From positions 62,001-126,000 of the forward strand of contig OZ243096.1 of the NCBI GenBank assembly GCA_965212165.1: DNA of 64,000 nt, in the 5' to 3' direction. The notes beneath the pieces were generated by a model. The model did not search any database. It saw only the letters and a program-made list of their open reading frames with translations, and was not told where the DNA came from. The number at the start of each line of letters is the position of its first letter. Positions within the stretch are counted from its first letter, which is position 1. This stretch comes from RHLJ01 sp965212165. Its GTDB lineage: Bacteria; Bacteroidota; Rhodothermia; Balneolales; Balneolaceae. Made by a program: the position numbers and the translations under genes. Shown here in pieces: positions 53,335-62,900 of this stretch.

Positions 53335-55260
53335 TTACTCCTCAACTTCTCCCAATACGAATTCTTCTTCTATATACCCACCACGTGTTGAAAGAATCTT
53401 GAGTGTTCCTTTCACTCCTTCTATTCCATTTAACTGAACACTAAATTTACTCGTTTTTTGTTCTCCAGCATCAGTATAACCTGCCTTTATAGTTTTATTA
53501 TAGGTTGTCGGACTAAGAATTTTCACTTTAGCATCTTCATGCCCTTTGGTGAATTCTTCATCAAATGAAAGCATTAACCTGTCTTCTTGAACAATCTTAA
53601 CTAGTTGTGCCTGTTTTAATGCAACAGGTAACTTACCAGTATTCGACCATCTAATTTCAATTTCATAAATGTTGTCATTCCCTTTTGTGATTTCTACTTC
53701 ATCTAAGGAGATTTGTGGTAACTCCATCGCCATTGCTAAATTAAATAGTGCCTGCTTTTTTGCCCAACCTTCTACTTGCCAAGCTGGCCCATTTTGACTA
53801 AAAAATTTCGGGTGAAATCCACCAATTTCAACTTTACCAAAGTCAGGATGATCAAACTCTTCCCATTCTCTAAATCCACGTCCTTCATTTTCACGATCGT
53901 CCCAAGTTAATCCATCAAAATCGTCGTATATACCATCGTTGTTATAATCTTCCATGGCCCCATTATTCCAAAGTTCATCTCCATACCAAATCGAACCAAA
54001 ATAGAAGTAACCAAAATCAGGTCCATGACCAAATAACGGTTGTGGTGTTGAAGGATCTCCAGTTACTCGATTAGTTGGGTAGCGTGTCATATAAGTTTCA
54101 TATACATCACCAGCCCAAGGGTAATTAGTGATTTCTAGACCCATCTCATCGTACTTTTCATAAATAGCTAAATCTTCAGGATACATCCTTTCTGCACTTT
54201 TCGAAGTAGAAGGCGGTCTTAAATGCATTGGGACTCTAGTATCCATAGAATTTACAACTGAGATATTTGGATGGGTTAACATCCACATAACCACTGACTT
54301 TGACTCTGGTTCACTTAAAGGAAATTCACCAGCTCCATTCTGAGTATATCCCCTACCAGTTGCATCTTTTCCGATATCTGGTCTCCAGTTTTCAGCGTAA
54401 TTTCGATGTAAATCTAAGCCACCTACACCGTCTTCGTTATAATCGCCATCACCATCATTATCTATACCTTCTGTATAAACAAACCATTCGCCTTTTCCTT
54501 CCAGAACTCGTTGCATTAATCGACCTTTTGGATCTCTAGGGTCAATGATATAATTCGCTTCATCGAGTTCGTCTTCATTTGCTTTGCGTCGGATTTGATA
54601 AATTATTCCATCACCATCTAAATCTTCTTCAGAATCTTCATCTAACAAACCATCTCGATCATTATCGTGCGGCCGTACTGAACTACGATTTCTTTGTGCT
54701 GTATGTAAATATAAATTTGATCCATCTGGATTATTTTGAGGTCTTAAATAGATCGTTTTGGTATCAATAAGTTCTGTGATTGCTTCATCTTTTCCATAAT
54801 TAGTAAGCAGATGATGTGTTAACCATAGAATAGATTCACTACTGGTAATTTCACCACTATGTCGTCCACCTTCGAAATAGGCGGCTGGTTTATCAGTGTC
54901 TTTTCCAGTTTCTTTATTAGTGATAGTCATTTGAAGTATCGGTCTTCCTTCAAAACTTCTAGTAACCTCGTATAGGTCGGTTATCTCTGGAAATTCTTCT
55001 GCCCAAGTTTTGTACCAATGATACATTACATCAACTGTGTGATAACCATCAAAGCTAATTTCTTCACCTGGCTCATAAATTACTTCTGGGTGCATATGCT
55101 GCGTAAAGAAGCTAATTCCATGTCTCTCTCCTTTCACTGTATACATTAAAGTATCTTTGTCAGACTCTGGCCAGCTATATGGATTTAAGGTTCTATATTC
55201 CTGAGAAAAAGATTGTGAATAAAACAGGATGGATATTAAAAAGAGCAAATAAGTCTTCAT
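53335..55260 (-). CDS. Secreted M14-family zinc carboxypeptidase with Ca-binding-type Asp-rich loops
   Basis: 641 aa with signal peptide (KTYLLFLISILFYSQSFS). The zinc site begins with EGGRHSGEITSSES (His-x-x-Glu near residue 130), and the second His is in LDLHRNYAENW. Between and after these lie Asp/Asn-rich loops (DNDRDGLLDEDSEEDLDGDG; DNDGDGDYNEDG; NNDGIYDDFDG) like thrombospondin-3 or dockerin calcium sites, an insertion that lengthens the domain. A C-terminal beta-domain follows from about 540. It is an exported peptidase for peptide scavenging or processing. Confidence 0.87.
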   Translation of the reverse strand: MKTYLLFLISILFYSQSFSQEYRTLNPYSWPESDKDTLMYTVKGERHGISFFTQHMHPEVIYEPGEEISFDGYHTVDVMYHWYKTWAEEFPEITDLYEVTRSFEGRPILQMTITNKETGKDTDKPAAYFEGGRHSGEITSSESILWLTHHLLTNYGKDEAITELIDTKTIYLRPQNNPDGSNLYLHTAQRNRSSVRPHDNDRDGLLDEDSEEDLDGDGIIYQIRRKANEDELDEANYIIDPRDPKGRLMQRVLEGKGEWFVYTEGIDNDGDGDYNEDGVGGLDLHRNYAENWRPDIGKDATGRGYTQNGAGEFPLSEPESKSVVMWMLTHPNISVVNSMDTRVPMHLRPPSTSKSAERMYPEDLAIYEKYDEMGLEITNYPWAGDVYETYMTRYPTNRVTGDPSTPQPLFGHGPDFGYFYFGSIWYGDELWNNGAMEDYNNDGIYDDFDGLTWDDRENEGRGFREWEEFDHPDFGKVEIGGFHPKFFSQNGPAWQVEGWAKKQALFNLAMAMELPQISLDEVEITKGNDNIYEIEIRWSNTGKLPVALKQAQLVKIVQEDRLMLSFDEEFTKGHEDAKVKILSPTTYNKTIKAGYTDAGEQKTSKFSVQLNGIEGVKGTLKILSTRGGYIEEEFVLGEVEE

Positions 55261-55493
55261 AGTTAGCTAGATTGAATTAGTTATCAAGCTTGGAGTTTAG
55301 TTAATACACTCAGCATTTACAATATGAAGCTTACCCATTACTACATTTTATTAGTTTTGATAATTGATGTATAAATAGATATTCAATCTAAAAATCTGAA
55401 TATCATATTTCAGGAAATATATATTTGAAATCCAGATAGATTGATACTAAACTGAATCTAAATCTAAAGTAGTTAAATCATTCTCTAAAACTC

Positions 55494-56027
55494 ATGAAAT
55501 CTATCTTATCGTTTTTTCTAATTTCTTTGTTCGCTCTAAATATACATGCACAAGAAGCCAAATTTCCTATCGTAAAAGGTTTTGGCGGAATTTATGAAAT
55601 AGCTGATGCTGTTAACCCAGATCCAAGTTTTGACTATAATATTGTAATCGATTTAAAAACATTACAAAGAGACAAAGAAAGTATTAATCCTGGTTTAAAT
55701 AATGTTGCTAGAATGATGAATTTACATGGATTAGGCGGTGTTAATCCTGAGAAACTAAAAGTTGCCGTAATTATTCATGGTGGTGCAACCGATGTAGTTC
55801 TAAATAATGCTACATATCAACAGCGTTATGAATTGGATAATCCAAATCTGGAATTAATAGATGCTCTGAAATCAGCTGGTGTTGAAATATATGTATGTGG
55901 TCAATCCTTGTTATCTAGAAAATATGCGCTTGAGAGTATAAATCCTGAAATCAAAATTGGACTTTCTATGCTAACTACATTTACAATGTATATGAACAAT
56001 GGCTATGTCCCGCTAGTATTTGATTAA
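55494..56027 (+). CDS. Secreted DsrE/DsrF-like protein
   Basis: 177 aa with signal peptide (KSILSFFLISLFALNIHAQ). The DsrE fold is indicated by KLKVAVIIHGGATDVVLN, the segment LELIDALKSAGVEIYVCGQSLL with a single conserved cysteine, and a C-terminal TMYMNNGYVPLVF. The DsrE family carries sulfur on a cysteine in cytoplasmic members; exported homologues have unknown roles. 232 nt of AT-rich non-coding DNA precede it, and it is divergent from the carboxypeptidase. Confidence 0.8.
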   Translation: MKSILSFFLISLFALNIHAQEAKFPIVKGFGGIYEIADAVNPDPSFDYNIVIDLKTLQRDKESINPGLNNVARMMNLHGLGGVNPEKLKVAVIIHGGATDVVLNNATYQQRYELDNPNLELIDALKSAGVEIYVCGQSLLSRKYALESINPEIKIGLSMLTTFTMYMNNGYVPLVFD

Positions 56028-56068
56028 ATACTACACCAATCCTACTATTAAATAAGGAAGATATATAA

Positions 56069-56569
56069 TCAAGTCATATATAAATATGGCTTCCAAGGAT
56101 CTTGGACATTCCCGTTATAATCACGGAAGAAAGTAATTGGAATAGGACGATATGGTTTAGATAGAAGCTCCATCTTTGATTCTCTAAGCGTCATACTTCC
56201 TTTTTTAACATTACACTTTTCACAAGCTGTTGTTAAGTTTTCCCAAGTATCGGCCCCACCTCTACTTTTTGGAAGAATATGATCTATTGTAAGCTTCGAT
56301 TTCCTACTACAATATTGACAGGTAAAACTATCGCGTCGCATTATATTTCTTCTTGATAGAACCACCTTGGTATATGGGATGCGAATATAATTTCTGAGGC
56401 GAATTACTGATGGATATTGATAAGCATCTCGTGGAGTACGTAGTTCTTTCTCAGGGTCATCATGCAACAGTTCTGCTTTCTCTAGAAAAAGTAATTTCAT
56501 AGAGCGTTGCACCGAGCAAATGCTCAAGGGTTGGTAATCTTGATTGAGGACTAGTACGTTAGCGTTCAT
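56069..56569 (-). CDS. HNH endonuclease family protein
   Basis: 166 aa from the ATG at 56569 (MNANVLVLNQDYQPLSIC, the usual start); another ATG at 56575 adds two residues. The HNH core is FTCQYCSRKSKLTIDHILPKSRGGADTWENLTTACEKCN: two CxxC zinc pairs, the catalytic DH and the Asn. This chromosomal type is conserved in the phylum with unknown biological substrate; it is not tied to a restriction or phage module here. Confidence 0.9.
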   Translation of the reverse strand: MNANVLVLNQDYQPLSICSVQRSMKLLFLEKAELLHDDPEKELRTPRDAYQYPSVIRLRNYIRIPYTKVVLSRRNIMRRDSFTCQYCSRKSKLTIDHILPKSRGGADTWENLTTACEKCNVKKGSMTLRESKMELLSKPYRPIPITFFRDYNGNVQDPWKPYLYMT

Positions 56570-56642
56570 GTACAACCGTATTTGGTTTATTTCTTTTCTG
56601 TAGGATTATTTCTTTCAGGAGAGAACGCAGGATATCAACAAT

Positions 56643-56677
56643 AAAAAAGGCGTACATGTTTATCACAAGTACGCCTT
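56643..56677 (-). terminator. Terminator after the PiT-like gene
   Basis: AAGGCGTAC (56647-56655) pairs with GTACGCCTT (56669-56677) around a 13-nt loop. On the minus strand the stem is followed by TTTTTTATTG. It lies 34 nt past the stop at 56711. Confidence 0.85.
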
Positions 56678-56710
56678 AGTATGAACTATTTTACTCTTAA
56701 ATTCAAGAGA

Positions 56711-57865
56711 TTAAAAACCTAAATATCCAAATATCTCTTCTCGTACACTAGCATTTATAGATACTGCGAGCAGTATCGAAACTAGCAAACCAAATAAAGC
56801 ATAGCTAAGGTCTTTAAAAACCATTTTGGAAACCTTCGCTATAGGTTTACCCATTTGATATCCTTTTTCTTTTTCCTTGTTAAGTAGATCAACAATGCTC
56901 ATTCCAATTTCACGTCCTGCTAATAAGCCAAGAAACACCCACGTGGTACTCATTGGGACTGTACTAACAGTAAGCTTGTATACAAGTAGAATTGCGTATA
57001 TAAAATCAATAATAGTAGCGGATCTGATATCAGTTACACGGGATTTTTCAGTTACAATTTGTTGAATCTTATCTCCTCTCAAGTAGAATAATATTCCTAA
57101 ACCAAAGAAAATAAATAGAGAGAATCCAAGGAACTGTCCGATGCTTAGTGCTCGTGGAAGATAAACCGCTACATTTGCTGCATCTTGCATTACCCAGACA
57201 GCCCATAAGGAACCAGAAGTGATCCATTGAATTGGAAGCCAGAATTTGCCAGGTTCAGTATTCGAAAATCTTTTTTCTAGTGATTTTGTAACTAATAACC
57301 ACGTTAATAAACCTGCAGCTAAAGCAAGGCCATATCCACTTAAACTTTTACCTAGTACGGATACTATAGCTTCAGTATCTGTAGCGAAACAACTTAATAA
57401 AAGGAAAGTTGTTGATACCGGCATTCTCATTCGAGTAAGAATCAATAAAAAAATTGGTGCGGCAACTTGTAGAAATGTAAAATTACTTGGGCTTTCACTA
57501 AATCCTTTTGATGCAAGACGCTGATAGCTAACATCTCCATCATATAGAATAAAACTAACTGTAACTACAACCAGAAAAATCCCTCCGATATATAACCACA
57601 AATGCCACCATTTTTTATCTTGATTTGATGCAAGAAAAGTACCAATAGTTTGAATACTATCATTTGCTATTGCTGAATAGCCAGCAAAAAAGAATCCTAC
57701 CCACATAGCAATCTGTGCATATGGAAAAGTAACTCCTGCTACAAAAAAGAATAAACCTATTAGCCCTATAAAGATTCTTTCTTGTTTTATTACAATATAG
57801 AAACTGTTTGGTATTAGGTTTTCTATAAAACTACTGCCGTTCTGCGATTCTGAATTTTCTGACAT
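56711..57865 (-). CDS. Polytopic membrane protein with PiT phosphate-transporter-like motifs
   Basis: 384 aa with about ten hydrophobic helices and a charged central loop. Two segments recall the inverted repeats of PiT transporters: GYSAIANDSIQTIGTFLAS (compare GANDVANAxGT) and MPVSTTFLLLSCF (compare PVSTTHAxxG). It could move phosphate or another anion, but the similarity is to motifs only. Monocistronic with a strong terminator; divergent from the anti-sigma-like ATPase gene. Confidence 0.65.
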   Translation of the reverse strand: MSENSESQNGSSFIENLIPNSFYIVIKQERIFIGLIGLFFFVAGVTFPYAQIAMWVGFFFAGYSAIANDSIQTIGTFLASNQDKKWWHLWLYIGGIFLVVVTVSFILYDGDVSYQRLASKGFSESPSNFTFLQVAAPIFLLILTRMRMPVSTTFLLLSCFATDTEAIVSVLGKSLSGYGLALAAGLLTWLLVTKSLEKRFSNTEPGKFWLPIQWITSGSLWAVWVMQDAANVAVYLPRALSIGQFLGFSLFIFFGLGILFYLRGDKIQQIVTEKSRVTDIRSATIIDFIYAILLVYKLTVSTVPMSTTWVFLGLLAGREIGMSIVDLLNKEKEKGYQMGKPIAKVSKMVFKDLSYALFGLLVSILLAVSINASVREEIFGYLGF

Positions 57866-57946
57866 TTAGTAAAGATTGAGCTGAATTAATTACCCCTATA
57901 GAATACCAAATTGATATTAACAAAGTATTATGAATTCTATGCTTTC

Positions 57947-57961
57947 TTCAAAAAGTATAGT
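57947..57961 (+). repeat. Direct repeat copy 1, TTCAAAAAGTATAGT
   Basis: An exact 15-nt match to 58132-58146, start-to-start distance 185 nt. It may be a regulator site or a promoter element. Confidence 0.5.
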
Positions 57962-58131
57962 TTTAATAAATTAGGATTTAATAATGAGTATCCGATATAA
58001 AAAGAGGTTTGTGATAGTTTTTGACCTTTTTTAATGTATATAATACCTATGAAGCATTTTTTCTATAATATCTAGTTATCGGCGTTAATAACAATTTTCT
58101 TCTTTTCATGCCTTATTACTTGTTTCTGGAA

Positions 58132-58146
58132 TTCAAAAAGTATAGT
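58132..58146 (+). repeat. Direct repeat copy 2, TTCAAAAAGTATAGT
   Basis: An exact 15-nt match to the copy at 57947. It lies 31 nt before the start codon of the HATPase gene, in a plausible promoter position. Confidence 0.5.
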
Positions 58147-58177
58147 ATATCCTCCGAAAATTAACGGGTATTATTAC

Positions 58178-58582
58178 ATGCATATAAAGAAGGAACTGAT
58201 TCTAAAATCTGATTTCGAAGAAGTTGAAAAGGTGGAATATCTTCTCAATGATTTACAGACGGAACTTGGCTTTGACGACGAATTTTATGCTAAGTTAATG
58301 CTAACTGTTTCAGAAGCAGCTACTAATGGTATACTACATGGAAATCAGCTTGATTCTTCTAAAAAAGTAGTTCTTACTGCTGAAAGTGATGGGAAATCAC
58401 TCATCTTTACTTCTAAAGATGAAGGACAAGGATTTGTACCTGAAGAAGTTCCTGATCCACTTGCTGAAGAAAACCTTCTTAAACCAAGTGGTCGCGGTGT
58501 ATTCTTGATGAAAGAATATGCTGAATCCGTTGAATACCAAGATGGTGGTACAAAATTAATTTTAGAGTTTAAACTTCCTTAA
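58178..58582 (+). CDS. RsbW-like ATP-binding (HATPase) regulatory protein
   Basis: 134 aa, the size of RsbW/SpoIIAB anti-sigma kinases. HATPase motifs: N-box LMLTVSEAATNGILHGNQ, G1 FTSKDEGQGFVPE, G2 LLKPSGRGVFLMKEY and GTKLILEF. It may act as a serine kinase or anti-sigma switch in a partner-switching pathway; no STAS or PP2C partner is nearby, so the target is unknown. The stop overlaps the convergent pseudouridine synthase by 4 nt. Confidence 0.88.
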   Translation: MHIKKELILKSDFEEVEKVEYLLNDLQTELGFDDEFYAKLMLTVSEAATNGILHGNQLDSSKKVVLTAESDGKSLIFTSKDEGQGFVPEEVPDPLAEENLLKPSGRGVFLMKEYAESVEYQDGGTKLILEFKLP

Positions 58583-59283
58583 TTCATCAGCGATGCAAAA
58601 TACTCAGGGATCTTAGTTTCAAAGGTCATTCTCTCTTTTGTTACTGGATGATTTATTGAAATTGAAGCGGCATGGAGTGTTAACCTCTTTATTCCTTTTT
58701 CTTTTTTCCCATACATTTTATCGCCAACAACAGAATGTCCAGCTTCCGAAAAGTGAACTCGAATTTGATTCTTTCGTCCTGTTAAAAGATTGATTTCTAG
58801 TAAACTATATTTATCTGATTCTTTCAGAACTTTATATTCTGTTTTCGAAAGCTTTCCTCCACCATCTTCACCAACTGTGTATACTCTATGAATACTATTT
58901 TCTGTGAGATAGGAGCTGATAATATCTTTCTTTTTATCTAGAGAACCATATACAACTGTATAGTATGTTTTCGTCGCTTCTTTCCAGTTATCCTGTAAAT
59001 AGCGTTTCGATTCTTCATTTTTCGCAAATACTAAAACCCCAGAAGTATCTTTATCTAATCGATGAACTATAAATACTCTGTTTCTGGATTTTGGATTCCC
59101 TTTTCGAACATAATTATTTAGTAGTGAAGTAACTGTATTTTCAGTTTCCTTATCGTTACCTACAGTTAATAAACCATGTACTTTTTCAATCACAATTATA
59201 TCATGATCTTCAAATAAAATGGTTATTCCTTTTGGGTGGAATCTTTTTGGTGATCCTTTAAATTTCTTTCGATGATCTTTCAT
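58579..59283 (-). CDS. RluA-family pseudouridine synthase
   Basis: 234 aa. Catalytic motif IVHRLDKDTSGVLVFAKNE (Asp near 94), GLLTVGND, and LLEINLLTGRKNQIRVHFSEAGHSVVGDKMYG. There is no S4 domain at the N-terminus, only a short basic leader (KDHRKKFKGSPKRF). It modifies uridines in rRNA or tRNA; the specific site cannot be named. Confidence 0.92.
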   Translation of the reverse strand: MKDHRKKFKGSPKRFHPKGITILFEDHDIIVIEKVHGLLTVGNDKETENTVTSLLNNYVRKGNPKSRNRVFIVHRLDKDTSGVLVFAKNEESKRYLQDNWKEATKTYYTVVYGSLDKKKDIISSYLTENSIHRVYTVGEDGGGKLSKTEYKVLKESDKYSLLEINLLTGRKNQIRVHFSEAGHSVVGDKMYGKKEKGIKRLTLHAASISINHPVTKERMTFETKIPEYFASLMN

Positions 59284-59377
59284 TACTAAGAGTAGGGATT
59301 TTTATGTTAATAAGAACGATAGCTTTTAAGGGTAGAATCGATTTAAGTCTTTTCCTGACTTACGAAATACATTCAAA

Positions 59378-59415
59378 TAAAAAAAGCCAACTCACTTTCG
59401 AAAGTCGGCTCTTTT
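59378..59415 (-). terminator. Terminator after thioredoxin gene
   Basis: On the minus strand, a stem GAGCC-GACTTTCGAAAGT...GGCT (59385-59410) is followed by TTTTTTTATTTG. It lies about 32 nt past the trxA stop. Confidence 0.75.
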
Positions 59416-59441
59416 AAAATATTTAGTAAACTAAAACTTAC

Positions 59442-59768
59442 TTATGCTAATTGAGCATCTAGTTGTTTTGTTAAGTGAGTTTTTGGAACTGCACCAATAA
59501 TCTGATCAACAACTTCACCATTTTTGAAAATTAGTAGAGCTGGAATACTTCTGATTCCATATTTCACAGATACTTCTGGATTATTATCTACATTTACTTT
59601 ACCGATCTTTGCTTTACCAGCATACTCACCTGCCATTTCTTCTACAACTGGTCCAATCATACGGCAAGGTCCGCACCATTCTGCCCAAAAATCTACCAAT
59701 ACAGGATGCTCAGATTTCAATACTTCTTCTTCAAAATTGCCATCAGTAAATTCTACTGTGTTAGCCAT
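59442..59768 (-). CDS. trxA: Thioredoxin
   Basis: 108 aa, the classic thioredoxin length. The active site is WAEWCGPC with C32 and C35; the cis-Pro is in GIRSIPALLIFKNGE, and VNVDNNPEVSVKYG is canonical. A general cytoplasmic disulfide reductase. Single gene with its own terminator. Confidence 0.97.
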   Translation of the reverse strand: MANTVEFTDGNFEEEVLKSEHPVLVDFWAEWCGPCRMIGPVVEEMAGEYAGKAKIGKVNVDNNPEVSVKYGIRSIPALLIFKNGEVVDQIIGAVPKTHLTKQLDAQLA

Positions 59769-59947
59769 AATTTTTCTTTTTTTTAGATTAATAATTTTTT
59801 CAATTTCATCTATGAATATCCGAATTTCTCATCCCTTTTACACATTGTTTATTGTTATTGGGAAGATTGGGTTCCTTTATGAAAATCTGCACCTATTTAC
59901 TTCTAAATAGATTCAGAGCCAAATAAGATTAAATTTATAGAGTCAGA

Positions 59948-62900
59948 TTAATTGGTTAAAACTAACTGTACCGCTTCTTCACCTAATACTTTTTTCAATC
60001 CTTTCAGTAGCTCATCATTAGGTTCAACAACAAAATTACGCACATTCATTTTAATTGGCGCCGTTGCTTCTTTACTATGAACTGCCAACTTTACCATTGT
60101 TGTTCCTTTATTCAACTCAAAAAGTGTCTGCATTTGATTTAAGTCCTCAGCACTAAGTCCGTTTGTACTTATATCTAGCTTCAATCGAAGTCGATCTTGA
60201 AATTTTTCGCGTAAATTTTCAACACGTTCCATATTCATAACTATTAAACTATTTCCACGATCACGCATGCTGTACCGACCTGTAAAATAGATAACGTTAT
60301 CCACCTGAAGTAGCGCAGAAAACTTATCGAATTCTTTACTAAACACGCATACTTCCATAGAGGAATACAAATCTTCTACCATCAAAAAGGCTATTGGCCT
60401 TCCTTTTTTATCAACTATTTGTCGCTTCCCTGTTATTATAGCAATGAATCTTAATTCAGATTCATGTTGTAGCTTTAAAATATTCTCTTCCTTTAAATTC
60501 TGTTTACCAAAAAGTTTTATATCCTCTTTATATCGATTTAATGGATGACCACTTAAATATAAACCTATCAGTTCCCTTTCTTTGTTTAGGCGCTCAATCG
60601 TACTCCATTTTGGAACATCTTTTAATTTTGGCTCCATTAATGCACCACTTCCTGATCCCCCTCCAAATAGATTCACTTGATTTAAGCGTTGCTCTTCCTG
60701 TTTTCTTGTTGCAAATGATAGAATATCCTCAACACCAAACAACAACTTTGCTCTGTTATCATCTAGATCATCAAAAGCTCCAGCTTGAATTAAACTTTCT
60801 AAAGTTCGCCTATTGCAAACTCTTAAATCTACCCGCGATGCAAAATCAAATACACTTTTGAATAAGCCATTCTCTTCTCGCTCTTCCACAATATGAGCTA
60901 TTGCTGAAGACCCTACACCTTTAATTGCAGACATACCGTATTGAACACGCCCATCTTTAGCCGCAAATTTACCTCTAGCAGTATTTATATTTGGAGGATC
61001 TAGCGGGATATCCATTTTTTGACACTCTTCAATAAAAGAAGCCACTTTTTTAATATCACTCATGTTATGAGTCATTACTGCAGCCATATAATCAGCTGGG
61101 TAATTCGCTTTGAAATACATGGTATGATAAGCAACAACAGAATATGCAGCGGAGTGAGATTTATTGAATCCATAACCTGCAAACATGGCCATCTTATCGA
61201 AAACTTCTTTTGCTGTCTTCTCTTCATAGCCAAGCTCTTTAGCCTGTTTCACAAACTTCTCTTCCTCAGGTGGAAGAAGTTCTGGCTTCTTCTTACCCAT
61301 GATTCTACGAAGTACATCCGCTTCACCTAACGAATAGCCACCCATCTGTTGAGCTACTTTCATAATCTGCTCTTGATAGATCATGATTCCAAAGGTGTTT
61401 TCGAGTAGAGGAATGAGATCTTCATGATCATATTCGACCTTTTCTCGCTCATGTTTTCTTTCAATATAATTGGGAATAAACTGCATTGGGCCTGGACGAT
61501 ACAAGGCATTCATTGCAATTAAATCATTTATGTCGGTGGGTTTAAGGTTTTGGAGATGTTTACGCATCCCTTCGCTCTCGAACTGAAACGTACCTAATGT
61601 TCCACCCTTTTGATATAACTTATAGGTAACGGGATCATCAAGTGGAATGTCATCTAAGTTATATTCTTTACCATGATTTTCTTTTACAAAGCTAATTGCT
61701 GTTTTAAGAATTGAAAGTGTCTTTAATCCAAGAAAGTCCATTTTCAACATTCCTGCATATTCAATAACACTTCCATCAAACTGAGTAACAGTAAGGTCGG
61801 CATCTTTTGCGGTACTTACAGGGATAAATTCTGTTAAGTCATCTGGAGCTATAATTATTCCAGCAGCATGTATTCCAGTATTGCGAACTGAGCCTTCCAG
61901 AACGTGTGCCATTCTTAAAGTTTCGGCCTCTAATCCTTCTCCTGCCTTAATATCTCGAAGTTCTTTCATCTCTTTGAAAGCATCATCAAGTGATGTTCCT
62001 GGACGTTCAGGAATTAACTTAGCAATCCGGTCTGCATCAGATAAAGGGAGATCCAACACTCTGGCTACATCCCTCACGGAAGATCGAGCCGCCATCGAGC
62101 CAAATGTGATGATATGTGCTACCTGATTCTTACCATATTTATTAACAACATATTCGATTACCTTTTGCCGACCATCGTCATCAAAATCAATATCAATATC
62201 TGGCATTGATACTCTTTCAGGATTTAGAAAACGCTCAAAAAGAAGATCATATTTTAAAGGGTCGATATTGGTAATTCCAGTACAATAAGCAACCACAGAT
62301 CCCGCTGCTGATCCACGTCCTGGACCAACATAAACATTCATTTCTCGAGCTGCAGCTATGAAATCCTGTACAATCAAAAAGTATCCAGGAAATCCCATGT
62401 CTTTTATAATCCCCAGTTCTAAATCTATACGATCTTTTATTTCAATGTTGAAATCTGGATATCGAGATTTTGCACCTTCTAGGGTTAAATGGTGAAGATA
62501 TTCATCCTCATTTTCAAAGCCATCTGGTATTTCAAACTTTGGAAGAATTACTTCCCTAGCTAGTTTGATTGGCTCAATTTTGTCTACTATTTCCTGGGTA
62601 TTTGCAATGGCCTCTGGCATATCTGAAAACAATTCTACCATTGCTTCTGTATCTTTGAAGAAGAATTCCTCATTTGGGAATCCATATCTAAACTCTCTTC
62701 CTTTTCCTATTGGTGTGCTAACCAAAGTTCCATCATCAATACAAATAAGAGCATCATGTGCTTTAGCATCTTCTTTTTCTAGATAAAATGCATTATTGCT
62801 AGCAACCAGCTTTACTCCATATTTAGCTGAAAACTCTCTGAAAACTTCGTTAACTCTTTGTTCTTCATCTAAACCATGGTTTATTACTTCGAGGTAGAAA

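Larger units (their letters stand above)
57866..58177. other. Intergenic region between PiT-like and HATPase genes
   Basis: 312 nt of AT-rich DNA without a supported gene. It contains two exact 15-nt direct repeats (TTCAAAAAGTATAGT at 57947-57961 and 58132-58146), listed separately, and presumably divergent promoters. Nothing else is visible. Confidence 0.6.
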
